Shown piece by piece: positions 23,301 to 32,153 of a stretch of 64,000 nucleotides of DNA. A program made the translations under genes and the position numbers. Origin of the DNA: Amyelois transitella (Eukaryota > Arthropoda > Insecta > Lepidoptera > Pyralidae). Location: assembly GCF_032362555.1 (NCBI RefSeq), contig NC_083511.1, positions 1,054,001 through 1,118,000 on the forward strand. Reading direction: 5' to 3'. Below the pieces are notes generated by a model that saw only the letters and a list, made by a program, of their open reading frames with translations, did not search any database and was not told the origin of the DNA. How positions within the stretch are numbered: position 1 is the first letter of the stretch; every line of letters starts with the position of its first letter.

Positions 23301-26300
23301 TTATTAAAATTAGTTCCTATAAATGTGGTGCAGTGCCTCAATGCACTAATACAACACGCCACACATCAACACAAAAACGCCAACCATCATTGCGTCCACT
23401 TTAAGTAGGTTTCGACTGTCAGAAATGTCGAAATTGGTTTCCATTATTAAAAACTTGTTATCTGAGCAAACCTGAGCGATAAAACACTTATAAAATCTTG
23501 AAAAAATAATAGTGAACACTAAGGAACGGTACGATCCACAGTCTGTTTATGCATAATCTACGTCACAAGCCAATCACGGTCGTTTTTAGTCACGTGACAG
23601 CTGCATTAAATATGGATTTTGTTAAAATAATGCAATATTTTTATCTCGCGTTATTACAAATCGCCCCAAAAAAATAATATTAAGACTGATGACATAAAAA
23701 AATGTATATTTTTATTATAGTCAAATAATAGCCTATTTGGGTGTAGGGGGACTATAGCCGGAATGTCGGTAAGAGAAGATGGACGGACTCACGGTGATCT
23801 CCTTGGACTGCAGCTTGTGCTAGAGAGATGGAGTGGTCCTATTCCTTTTTTGTATCGATGCCGGGTACCAAACGGCACTATGTAAGTAACTAGTAGTGTG
23901 TACTTGTGTGTAGGGGGGAAGGGGGGCCTACAGCCGGTGTGGAGGTGAAGAGAAGGTGGACGGACTCACGGTGATCTCCTTGGAGTGCAGCTTGTGCTAA
24001 AGAGATGGAGTGGTCCTATTCCTTTTTTGGATTGATGCTATGTAAGTAACTAGTAGTGTGTACTTGTGTGTAGGGAGGGGGGGCTACAGCCGGAATGTCG
24101 GTGAAGAGAAGGTAAAGCCAAGAGGTGAAGAGAATGTGACAACTCACGGTGATCTCCTTGGAGTGCAGCTTGTGCTAAAGAGATGGAGTGGTCCTATTCC
24201 TTTTTTGTATCGATGCCGGGAACCACACGGTATGTAAGTAACTAGTAGTGTGTACTTGTGTGTAGGGGGGAAGGGGGGCCTACAGCCGGTATGGAGGTAA
24301 AGAGAAGGTGACAATTCACGGTGATCTCCTTGGAGTGCAGCTTGTGCTAAAGAGATGGAGTGGTCCTATTCCTTTTTTGGATTGATGCTATGTAAGTAAC
24401 TAGTAGAGGGGGGGGCTACAGCCGGAATGTCGGTAAGAGAAAGTGGAAGGACTCACGGTGATCTCCTTGGAGTGCAGCTTGTGCTTGTTGAGCTTGGCGC
24501 GCGCCTTGGCGGCGTCGCGGCGGCGCTCCATGACCACGAAGGCGCAGCCGCGCGGCGCCACCACGTCGATGCTGGAGACGCCGCCCAGCGCGCCGAACAG
24601 GTCCGACAGCTCCTCGGGCGTGGCCAGCTTGGACAGGTGGCCCACCCACAGCGTGGTGCTGCACACTGCTCGCCGACAAACCACATTTATTTATTCACTA
24701 GCGGCCCGCCCCGGCTTCGCACGGGTGGACATATTTTTGTGTTTTATATTTTGAAATAAATTTATTTCAAAACTTAATTTATGCCTATATTACTTTTGAA
24801 GGTCTATTCTATATCTGTGCCAAATTTTATCAAAATAGGACCAGTAGTTTTTGAGTTTATTCCACACAAACATACAAAAATACAAATCTTTCCTCTTTAT
24901 TAATAGTGTGGATGTGGATATATGTTAAACCTTCATGGTTTCAATATCAATAACGAACACCCTGGCCATTGTATATTGTGTCGAGTAGATTAAAAATAAG
25001 AACTACTTATTCTCTTCTGTCATCTGCTGTGTCATGTCTTATGTGTACCTAAGATTTTATCTAAATTAAATAAACTAACGTATTCACTGCACTCTCTGCT
25101 TTCACTTATTCTAATAATATACATACATACAGCCGTGTGGTTTCCCATGGATGTCGTAAAAGGCGACTAAGGGATAGGCTTACAAACTTGGGATTCTTTT
25201 TGTAGGCGACAGGCTAGCAACCTGTCACTAGTTGAATCTCAATTCTATCATTAAGCCAAATAGCTGAATGTGGCCTTTCAGTCTTTCCAAGACTGTTGGC
25301 TTTGTCTACCCCGCATGGGACATGGACGTGACACACATTCATACAATTCCGTACATATTTTCTCATCCTACATGCCAAAATTAAGGACGTCCTGGTAAAG
25401 GGTCAGGTCAAAAGTACCTGAAACCGCGGAGCTTGCATGAAGAGAGTTATGAATGTGAATGAAGCGAAGGAAGTATGCAGAGATCGAGGCAAGTGGAAAG
25501 AGGTACTCTCTGTCAAGTCTGTTGGCTCTGTCTGCCCCGCAAGGGATATAGACGTGACCATATGTATTATAAATCATTCTCACTCACCGCTAAGGTTTTC
25601 CTTCTTGATGGGCGGCAATCCTTTCTTCTCCCTTTCCCGCTGTTTCTCTTTCTCCGCCTCCCTCTCTTTGTAACTCTTTTCTCGATCCTTCTCTCTCTCC
25701 CTGTCGGTGATAATTTAAATATTTGTTACAAAAATAGAAAAATAATACTGGATGCATAATAATCCCAACTTTCTCATACATACATATAATCACGTCTATA
25801 TCCCTCCAGGACCACTCCATCTCTTACCCGTGGATGTCGTCAAAGGCGACTGAGGGATTATATATTATGAATTCTTCTTTTAGGCGATGGGCTAGCAACC
25901 TGTCACTATTAGAATCTCAATTCTATTAGTAAGACAAACAGCTGAACATGGCCTATCAGTTCTATTTTCAAGTAGTATTTTTTTAAGGCTGTTGGCTCTG
26001 TCTACCTCGCTAGGGATATAGACGTGAGAAATAAAATAAAATATTAAATAAAATATTTTGATCAAATAGAGCAAAAAAATAAACGTTACAGCATACCATT
26101 ACAAGTAAAAAAATTTTGACAGAGAAAAGACATAAATGGAGGAAGTTCCACTTAACTCTACCGACAAGAATTAGCTGTCAAATTAAAGAAAACAGTAGAA
26201 ATACGGAAAGTACGAGACAAGAGTCACGAAAAAATACTGCACAACATTATAATGATGGGTGAAGGGAATCAACAAATGTTACCGTAACTGCGGATAGAAC

Positions 26301-29300
26301 TCTCAAATGTTATCGTAATAGTAAACAGAACAAGAGATACAAAAACGGTTAAAACTGATAATAAAACATGATTTTTGCAAGATAAATATATGTATAAGTA
26401 TTTATTATAAAATCACAAATTCAGTTATTATAGTCTAAATTATGCATTTTGTGACACGATTTAGGTACTAGCAAACTAAACAAACACTCCCTTTCCGTCA
26501 TCCGGCGCTCCGGCCAGGGATACGGCCGGATATTGAGTATTCGGCAAAATCACTATTCTTTGCGTCTCTAGGTAGAACTTTGTAAACCAGAACAACTGTG
26601 TTACGGCGCGTGCGGTGTAGAGAGAGACAGCGTCTCACCTGTCCTTGTCGCGCTCGCGGTCGCGCCGCCGCCGCTCGCCGCGCCGCTCGCCGCGCCGCCG
26701 CCGCGGGGAGCGCGAGCGCGAGCGGTGCCGCCGGCCCGCCGGCGACGGGCTCCTGAAACACACATACAATCATGTCTACATCCCTTGCGGAGTGCACAGA
26801 GACAACAGTCTTTTTAAAACTGATTGACCACGTTCAGCTTCTGTAACACACTTACAATTCATACGTACACACATATAATCACGTCTACAGGGTGACATTT
26901 ATAACAACTGCATCCTTTTAAACATAGCCTATACCCATGCTTCTGAGCCGTTTGAGCCTATTTTTTTTAAATTAAACGTCATAATTTTCACATTTAAAAA
27001 CCCTCAAAAACGACGTCACACGCTTTATTAGAGACCAATACTACAAAAAGAAATTAAAACTAAACATGTAAATAAATGTCTGAAAAATAAATTATTTTTC
27101 TAGTATCAAAATCAAGTAAAGTACAGAGTTGTCGAGATCGCTCAGCTGAAATTATTGTGTCGTTAACCTCTAAATCTTACCCGTCGCTTTTCCATCTGGC
27201 CGGGGTGATATGACGTATTTAGGATCGTGGATTATGATACTTTTATTTTTTTCGTACTTTCTGAATAATGGAACCTATATTTTTCTTTTAACGTTTTTGA
27301 ATATCCTTTAGATGAGTACACTTAACAGTTAAATTTATGCAATTGAATTAAAAGTCACCCTGTATATCCCTTGCGGGGTGAACGGAGATGACAGTGTTCA
27401 AAATACCGATAGGCCACGTTCAGCTGTTTGGCTTGATGATAATGTCGAGATTGAAATAGTGACTTTACATCTTGTGAGCGTAAAATTGAAATAAGTATTT
27501 GTTTGTATTTAAAGGTCGTGTGGTTCCCGGCACCAATAGAAAAAAGAATAGGACCACTAAGGCGATAAGGTAAAAACTTATAAAATTGGGATTCTCTTTT
27601 CTAAATTATTTTCTTAAACAAACCTTGAATCATTCACGTCTGGAATCTCTATGACTTGAGGTCCGGTCTCGACGAATTCTATATCAGATTCGTTGGCCAT
27701 GTCGTCTTTGGGTTCAGTCTGCTTTTGTTGTTCCGACTGAGAATTCTGTAACAAAAGTTTATTTATTTATTTATTAACCTATTTGTGTACACAGAAAACA
27801 TCAGGAATCTATAAAATAAAGAAACAAAAGTACATATAGGTTCTGATTATTTCTAAAGATATCACTTCCAGCAGACCCGAGACAGGAGACATGATGGAAA
27901 GGGTGGCAGGCGTGTACCCCACTCACACAACTATTTATAGACATACATAAATATTACATACATAGATAAAATACATATGTAAATACCAAATAATAAACGT
28001 GCACACAAATATTTACAATAGATACCACACAAGCAAGGCTTGGAGCGAGCTTTTTAATTAATTTAAAATTATACATATTTGTCCCAGCTCCCCAACATTT
28101 GGGAGCCATTCCTAAGCGGGATGCGCGGGCGCACGGCCTCGTAACGCATCGCTCACGTCACTTCCTGCCGCTACTACACTCGGACAACTCACGCGACCAT
28201 CTCTGTCTTTCGAGCCTATTGGCTTTGTCTACCCCACTTTACTACCATATTTGGAATGGATGAAACTTTACCGTTACTTACCAAGAATGGAAGATTTTGG
28301 TTCTGGTTGTGTTGCATTTGCATGTCATTCATCATGGGCATTAGATTCTGAAAAAAGAAACACAATAAACACAACAAATTTAGTTATATTGATATCCCTT
28401 GCGGGGAAGAAAACAGTCTTGAAGAGACTGATGTGCCACGTTCAGCTTTTTGCCTTTATGATGGAATAGAGATTCAAATAGTGACAGGTTACAAGCCCTT
28501 GTGGGCGAGTGGGTAGCCACAGTAGTTCGGGTCGGCCTGTGACCACAATCCAGGAATCAGGTTAAGGACAATGGAAATCAGACAACAATTAATCACTAAT
28601 TGTTGTCTGATTTCCATTGTCTTCTATTATTAGTGTCTTGACCAAATTAATTAGTTGAGAGGATATATCTTGACCAGATTATATCATTTAGAGGATATAT
28701 CTTGACCATATTATATCATTGTGGATAAATCTTGACCAAATTATATCATTTAGAGTATGTACTCTAAACAATATAATTAGGTCAAAATATATGTATATTG
28801 ACCAAATTATATCGTTTAGATGATAAGTCACTTACGGGTATCTGCATTCCTGTCATGAGCTGTAAACTTTGCAACTGCCTCATGATTTCGGGATTTGTCA
28901 GGATGCTGTAAAAGAAAAAATTATTTAACATTTTGGTTTAGTCACAGTTTTAGATAACAAACAAATTCTTTATTAACCATCTTTTATTTTTTGTGCCGTT
29001 GTGCCAAATTGGTCTATGGCCTGGCGCTATGCCTTCTTCGTCGCCCGGGACCCTATATAAGCACCCGAATCGTGGCCTTGGGGCTACTTCAGCGGGATAT
29101 ACACGTGATTATATGAATGAATGAATAAATGACAGTATGTTTTTTGGGTACACTGACTGACCTATCAACGCACAGTCCAAAATGCTGGGTCTGGTTTGAA
29201 TTGAAAAGACATTTCCTGAATTGCTTTCAGAATTTTTTCATTACGCGAGCGGACCCGCGGGCATTCTCTAGTATAATAAACTTGTCCCGTACCAACGATT

Positions 29301-32153
29301 ATGAATAAGTAATAAATATTATAAAACTACCTTCCAAGAACGTCTGCCGGATTTTGACCCGTGATCGTCTGATGCGGTTGATGTTGCTGATGCGAATGAC
29401 CCTGGTGACTCTGATGGCTCTGGTGACTCTGATGACTCTGGTTGTGGTGAGACTGGAGCGGCGCGGAATGCGGGGGCGGCGTGGGCTCCACCGGCACCGG
29501 CTCGTCTTCGCTCTCGTACTCAAAGTCGTTGAGAAGTTTCCGGTTGAATTTCACTCCCGACTGATTGGATGGCTGGTCTTGGAACTGCGGAGAAAAATGT
29601 TAGTCACTTAAATAATAGAGAAAATCATTTAAACTTCCACTTAGTTGGATTAAGATGTGAAATATTCATAATTTTCCTGACCTATATTGTCTAGTTGTTA
29701 TATTACGATTTTATTTGATGTCATACAATGTTGTGAAATCAAAAGATATGACAATTATTAAGTGATGTTGAAATGTCCCATAGTAATTAATAGAAAAAAT
29801 AATTTTGTATTGTAACAATTATGCTAAGTGAGTCAATGTCACTGAGGAAAAACAATTTCTTTATTCTTGTTTTTTTGTTTGTTTTGATTAAAATTCGTTA
29901 CGAGGCTGGCTTAATAATACTTAGTGATCAAAGCTTTCAATAACAAAATGTACTTCAAAAAAATGTTACCTCATGTGATAAATGCGAGTCAGTTAAAGAG
30001 TGATTAAGATTTCAGACTTATAGAATTTAAATTGAATCTAATGCCAGGAGGATAGATTCCTTAGGATCCAAGGTCTTACCTGATCACCCATCGGAGAGGA
30101 GTCTGGAGGAGTATGCAATGGAGCTGGTGCGGGAGAATTCTTGTCCGAATTATGTGTCACATTTAGACTGCTACCTGTAAATAGAAAAAAAAACGTGAGT
30201 ATTTAACGAGTTTTATTGGAGAAAAAAAAAAAGATAACTTGCCTATTATCTTTCACATACATAGCACAGTTCACTTATGTAGTTACTGTGTAGATTGAAA
30301 ATTTAAGTCAGGTGTGGGAGTATAAAATTATTTTATTTACAAATTGTTTTCGAAATTGGCGGAGGGGAAATAAACACACTGAGTAAATCATTAAAAGAAT
30401 TTATTTTTTTTAATCTCATAAACTATCAATCATTTCCACAAATTATGACATTGGCATAATCACATCCTGGTAAAAGTCATAATGTAAAAAAGAAAGGATA
30501 GCTGTAATTTTATGTAAAAACTCGACAATTTCCTTTTTCAAAATAATTTAAGAAAATAATCTCTTGGTAAACCCCTTGACCACATTAAATGAAAACTACA
30601 TACCAAATTACAAATCTCTGAACATGTTATATGCTTGTTCATCATTTACTCATCAATGTAAGAGTTTCATATAAATTACTCACCATTAGCAGTATTATTC
30701 TGCTGCGCGAGGACCTCCTGGTGTAGTGGATGGTTAGGATCGGCCATGTCCAGCAACGGCTGGATGACTTGTGAGCTGAACACATTGTTCTTCTGCCACA
30801 GGTTCAACACTCGGATGATGTTGCGCTGAAATCAATATATATATATATATAACACATCAGTCTTGAAAAGACTAGATCACATTTGGCTGGATGGCCTCAT
30901 GATGAAACCAACCTACATATTATCTATATACGTCTTTCAAGCTTAATTTGCAATTTATCTATGGAGAATTATGAAGGCCCAGGTTGCATATTGACATAAG
31001 GTTTTGATAAGTAAATTTTGCAGTCTGCAACCTTTGCAGTGTAACCTAACCCATACTGGATGATGTTTAGGTGGATACTTATAATGAAATAGAGATTCAG
31101 GAGTAGTAATGGGTTCTTTTCTAAAAGAATCCAAAAAATCACAGGATAAACGTTCCTGTTTTGCTTTTTATTGTGATGAGCAACAGGGACAGCAATAGTT
31201 ATAGCATGATAAAAATATTGTTGCGCATGCCATGGTAGCCCTGCTTAGTTGCTGTTAAGATAAATAGCTGTCACAAAAACCCCATCTACACACATGTTGG
31301 CTTTTCTTAAATGGAATCGATATACAGTTTCCACAAGGATTAGCAAATTAAATTGATTATCAGCTTTCTGTAGAAGGTTCTTGTGTTATTTATTATCAAA
31401 ACCAAAGCAAGAAAGAATTTTTATGGTGTATTTAGCAATGGGGTGTCTCAATTCCTGACTCAGGAATTAAATTCAAAAATGTTAGTTCCTGAGTAGGGAT
31501 GCACCTTGGGTTAAGTATTGATTTCATAAACCTGAGATCAATAGGTTATAAAAAAATTGAAACCAAAACTTTAGTTTTGGTGCTGATTTTGGTTGCATTG
31601 AAAACAAGTATGTATGTACAGGTGGACTTATAGTTTTTTTATCTCAGTTTTTTCAAGTTGAATGAACTGTATACTTGATGGCAACTATGATGGTGAAATA
31701 TGATTGGACAGAGATAAACTCTAACCTAAAATATGATTTTATGTAACTAACCTTATCTTCAGGGGGGCATCTAAACAAGTTTGCGAAGGTTTGTTGCATA
31801 TTTTTTGCAAACCTGGGAGCGAATACATCCTTATCTTGCCCAAACTGATGTCTAGATTGCCGGACAATTGAATCTATCACATATAAACCAGGTACTTTGT
31901 ATTCTGGTTTGCACTTTTGTATGAACTTTTCCACACTATGTACTACATGTTTGTAGAACTTTATGGCCTTTATAGCACCTCTGGTGATAGCACTCATTTT
32001 AGCCTTTGATATAGGCGGCTTGTTATCGTACAATCCGGATAACTGAAAGAGAAAAAATTGTTAAAACGATGCCATGGTTTATATTCGCAATATCCAAAAT
32101 ATAATAAACAAAAATACCTCCGAATTGAACGCTTTTACTTCCGACATGTCCAT
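11331..32153 (-). CDS. SCAF8: SCAF4/SCAF8 homologue, RNA Pol II CTD-binding RNA-processing factor
   Basis: Twenty-three phase-consistent exons give 1403 aa: 32153-32118, 32042-31752, 30825-30684, 30174-30080, 29584-29331, 28905-28836, 28347-28282, 27745-27624, 26752-26639, 25700-25588, 24665-24457, 22323-22132, 21339-21113, 20206-20127, 19593-19499, 18689-18600, 17401-17270, 16833-16718, 15638-15528, 14855-14659, 13504-13406, 12906-12868 and 12652-11331. Residues 1 to about 135 are a CTD-interaction domain (KFYKHVVHSVEKFIQKCKPE, RVLNLWQKNNVF). Residues 435-505 are an RRM (VCSTTLWVGHL, RGCAFVVM) preceded by KKGLPPI and followed by the family VAWAPGKGVK and GVSYLPW block. Arg/Asp repeats and a PPFDGPR-repeat tail ending near RKSRWG follow. 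Vertebrate SCAF4 and SCAF8 prevent early transcript termination. I cannot tell which paralogue is closer; insects have one. Small exons 14-17 and 22 are the least certain. Confidence 0.93.
12350..12500 (-). repeat. Coding minisatellite in the SCAF last exon
   Basis: DNA units of about 21 bp encode consecutive RPPFDGP heptads (at least four near-identical copies, with degenerate ones on both sides). Length variation between alleles is likely. Confidence 0.8.
13094..13290 (-). repeat. (TATG)n-tailed retroposon copy in SCAF intron
   Basis: A degenerate copy with tail-proximal core (cacgtctacattcc), gtgttgaaacgactgaaagg and ttgctaggcccatcgcctaa. The distal end is missing. Confidence 0.75.
13301..13342. 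repeat. Perfect fold-back, 19-bp arms, 4-nt loop
   Basis: Positions 13301-13319 are the exact reverse complement of 13324-13342. A second, overlapping inverted pair (13318-13331 with 13341-13354) involves the same bases. It lies in a SCAF intron. Confidence 0.9.
13537..13741 (-). mobile_element. Small Helitron-like element
   Basis: Read on the minus strand it starts TC (13741-13740) next to an A, and ends in CTAG (13540-13537) followed by T. A GC-rich stem (gcggacgaagtcgcgggc) precedes the end. TC...CTRR ends with insertion between A and T are Helitron features. The same sequence recurs at 38517-38733 and 61261-61470. Confidence 0.75.
13853..14130 (+). repeat. tRNA-derived SINE
   Basis: The head resembles a tRNA, with a good B box (ggttcgaatcccggc, about 13911-13925) and a poor A box. 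The body reads catgatgagaaa, then gtatcgctgagttagtatc, then gaggcaaactcaatctgtg. Members of this family also occur at 14221-14410, 46300-46492 and 60455-60530. Confidence 0.75.
14118..14530 (+). repeat. Duplicated SINE body and LINE 3' end
   Basis: The SINE body at 13930-14130 is repeated at 14221-14410. Each copy is followed by a LINE-type 3' end (cacctaaagttctctgtc, then a 'aatggttgact'-like block and 'aatgctt...gcatt'). The pair is a direct duplication of about 290 bp with several differences, so it is not recent. Confidence 0.7.
14988..15100 (+). repeat. (TATG)n-tailed retroposon, tail-proximal fragment
   Basis: Begins within the family at tcactatttgaatctcaatt and runs to the ccgcaagggat core and the gtgactatacg tail. 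The distal part is absent. Confidence 0.75.
15241..15506 (+). repeat. (TATG)n-tailed retroposon, near full length
   Basis: Starts with the small hairpin gtgccgtgtggttcccggca and ends in gtatgtatgtatgtatta. It works as a reference copy for the family: hairpin end, ccatggatgtcgtaaaaggc, tgggattctttttt, cgatgggctagcaacctg, gaatctcaattctatcatta, caagaccgttggctctgtc, gcaagggatatagacgtg, tail. Confidence 0.88.
16195..16330 (+). repeat. (TATG)n-tailed retroposon, tail-proximal fragment
   Basis: Contains tagcaacgtgtcacttt through gcaagggatatagacgtga, with no distal hairpin. A shorter fragment of the same family lies at 16000-16050. Confidence 0.75.
16350..16600 (-). repeat. LINE 3'-end fragments, inverted
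   Basis: 16350-16425 matches the 3' end seen at 22495-22620 in the opposite direction (cacaattggcggacttaatg). 16430-16600 resembles 27765-27990 (tatttatttatttat, then ttccagtagaccca, then the gtgtgcataaata end). Both look like 5'-truncated LINE tails. Confidence 0.6.
16955..17190 (+). repeat. (TATG)n-tailed retroposon, lacking both ends
   Basis: Contains tagtaccactccatctct, ccatggatgtcgtaaaaggc, ggtgatgggctagcaac, a slipped AT-rich insertion at 17083-17110 and gactgccggctctgtctac. It ends at the ccccgg core without a tail. It lies in a SCAF intron 80 bp from exon 17. Confidence 0.75.
17735..17830 (+). repeat. LINE 3'-end fragment
   Basis: Reads gacgaagcgaaggaagtatg, cagagatcgtggcaagtgga, then a gtgattttatgt end. 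It is the same sequence that encodes the C-terminus of the reverse transcriptase fragment at 44371-44829 on the other strand. Other short copies lie at 33815-33890, 50005-50060, 54330-54440, 56308-56405 and 61775-61873. Confidence 0.8.
17985..18545. repeat. 51-bp satellite block inside a flanking direct repeat
   Basis: About six 51-bp units (starts at 18134, 18185, 18236, 18287, 18338 and 18389, each with gaatgaacgtaaaacgcg) form a tandem array. It is flanked by direct copies of one 80-bp sequence, 17985-18062 and 18463-18545. Because 51 is divisible by three, long reading frames appear in it by chance; I do not regard them as genes. It lies in the SCAF intron between 18600 and 17401. Confidence 0.92.
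18724..18976. repeat. Head-to-head pair of (TATG)n-tailed retroposon fragments
   Basis: A plus-oriented fragment (18724-18819, tcgtaaaaggcgactaaggg to the ctcaattcta block) abuts a minus-oriented copy (18820-18976, tacatatggtcacgtctata to ttctttttt in reverse). Together they form a large imperfect palindrome in the intron 35 bp from exon 16. Confidence 0.75.
19140..19480. repeat. Two opposed (TATG)n-tailed retroposon copies
   Basis: The minus copy is 19140-19283 and the plus copy 19300-19480. The plus copy ends 20 bp from SCAF exon 15. Both lack parts and are clearly diverged. Confidence 0.7.
19725..19850 (+). repeat. Dispersed repeat of unknown class ('caacattggttgacgtcaaa' family)
   Basis: Shared blocks are acgtcaaataaattactt, agtttactgccgcttcca and a downstream purine-rich part. 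Related copies lie at 37385-37480 and, in reverse, at 63401-63577; a more distant one is at 41665-41795. The 63.4-kb copy shows a target-site duplication, so the family is mobile. Confidence 0.65.
21424..21600 (-). repeat. Diverged Helitron-like fragment
   Basis: Shares agtagcctatgtcac, attctatatctgtgcaaaat and cagtagtttttgagttta with the better element at 24698-24912. The ends are not clear. Confidence 0.5.
21815..22050 (+). repeat. Mobile repeat with aaagctcggtcaaccaggt end
   Basis: Starts near aggatctcggaaacggctcc. It contains a stem gaccgagcaaagctcggtc (about 21992-22010) and continues ccaggttctatttattattg. The same terminal part is the building block of the PLRG1 intron array at 39074-39870. 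Confidence 0.65.
22490..22620 (+). repeat. LINE 3'-end fragment
   Basis: Reads gatcccacataaagttctct, cccaatggttgactagtagc, gtccgccaattgtgctgta and ends gcaatgaagtttaaataaat, a typical A-rich LINE terminus. Related copies lie at 14118-14220, 14420-14530 and, in reverse, 61615-61745. Confidence 0.7.
22731..22985 (-). repeat. (TATG)n-tailed retroposon, full length
   Basis: Tail at left (acatacatatggtcacg), all family blocks, then gatgccgggaaccacactgc at the right end. The right end adjoins tatgtaagtaactagta, the same junction repeated in the array at 23750-24480. That suggests this insertion seeded the array. Confidence 0.88.
23015..23742 (+). mobile_element. Non-autonomous THAP-transposon remnant
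   Basis: The ends are inverted: aataggctatttgac at 23015-23029 and its reverse near 23721-23738 (aataggctattatttgac). Further in, both sides share imperfectly inverted blocks around cgtgac, tgacgta and gcataaa. Between them, a broken frame at about 23310-23390 reads YKCGAVPQCTN, which resembles the start of the THAP finger at 1773. I infer an internally deleted relative of a THAP transposon. It interrupts one unit of the flanking tandem array. Confidence 0.6.
23750..24485. repeat. Tandem array of copied SCAF exon ends
   Basis: Besides the true end of exon 11 (24451-24485), 35-base copies of its last codons plus the donor lie at 23787-23821, 23964-23998, 24142-24176 and 24314-24348. Spacing is 177, 178, 172 and 137 bp. 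Each copy is joined, just after gcagcttgtgct, to the distal end of the (TATG)n-tailed retroposon and then to intron sequence (tatgtaagtaactagtag). Three copies keep the GTGAGT donor; in the copy at 24314 it is GTGAAT. Confidence 0.9.
24698..24912 (-). mobile_element. Small Helitron-like element
   Basis: On the minus strand it starts TCCACACTATTAATAAAG and ends with ggcttcgcac-type GC-rich sequence and CTAG (24701-24698) before T. It is more diverged than the 13537 family. It lies 32 bp upstream of SCAF exon 11. Confidence 0.65.
25126..25350 (+). repeat. (TATG)n-tailed retroposon with internal deletion
   Basis: The start joins ccgtgtggtttcccatggatg directly, so about 45 bases of the family consensus are missing. 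The rest runs to gcatgggacatggacgtgac. Confidence 0.75.
25380..25567 (+). repeat. LINE 3' end fused to retroposon tail
   Basis: 25380-25509 is LINE sequence (ttaaggacgtcctggtaaag to ggaaagaggtactctctgtc). It switches in mid-sequence to the tail-proximal part of the (TATG)n family (tctgttggctctgtctgccc to gtgaccatatgta). The fusion ends 20 bp from SCAF exon 10. Confidence 0.75.
25800..26030 (+). repeat. (TATG)n-tailed retroposon copy
   Basis: Contains aggaccactccatctctta, tggatgtcgtcaaaggcg, gatgggctagcaacctgtca and ctagggatatagacgtgag. An extra 25 bases at 25960-25985 interrupt the gactgttggc block. Confidence 0.75.
26760..27610. repeat. Broken (TATG)n-tailed retroposon copies around an unknown insert
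   Basis: A minus fragment lies at 26762-26840. At 26875-26890 another tail begins (atataatcacgtctac) and stops; its core resumes at about 27360 (atcccttgcggggtgaacgg). The 470-bp stretch between, starting agggtgacatttataac and ending gtcaccctgtat, looks like an insertion with short inverted ends (agggtgac / gtcaccct). A plus fragment follows at 27515-27605. Confidence 0.6.
27765..27990 (-). repeat. LINE 3'-end fragment
   Basis: Similar in order to 16430-16600: tatttatttatttat, gtgtacacagaaaacatc, cacttccagcagacccgag. The orientation is inferred from the assumption that the AATAAA-rich end is the 3' end. Confidence 0.5.
28383..28500 (-). repeat. (TATG)n-tailed retroposon fragment
   Basis: Contains gatatcccttgcggggaa, cagtcttgaagagactga and attcaaatagtgacaggt, with no tail or distal end. 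It lies between SCAF exons 7 and 8-side introns. Confidence 0.7.
28567..28621. repeat. Perfect fold-back, 25-bp arms, 5-nt loop
   Basis: Positions 28567-28591 are the exact reverse complement of 28597-28621, with loop atcac. It lies in the SCAF intron between exons 6 and 7. Confidence 0.95.
28630..28815. repeat. Irregular tandem repeat of 35-40 bp
   Basis: Units built on cttgaccaaattatatcatt and gaggatatat recur about five times with indels. One unit is partly inverted (aatataattaggtcaa). Confidence 0.8.
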
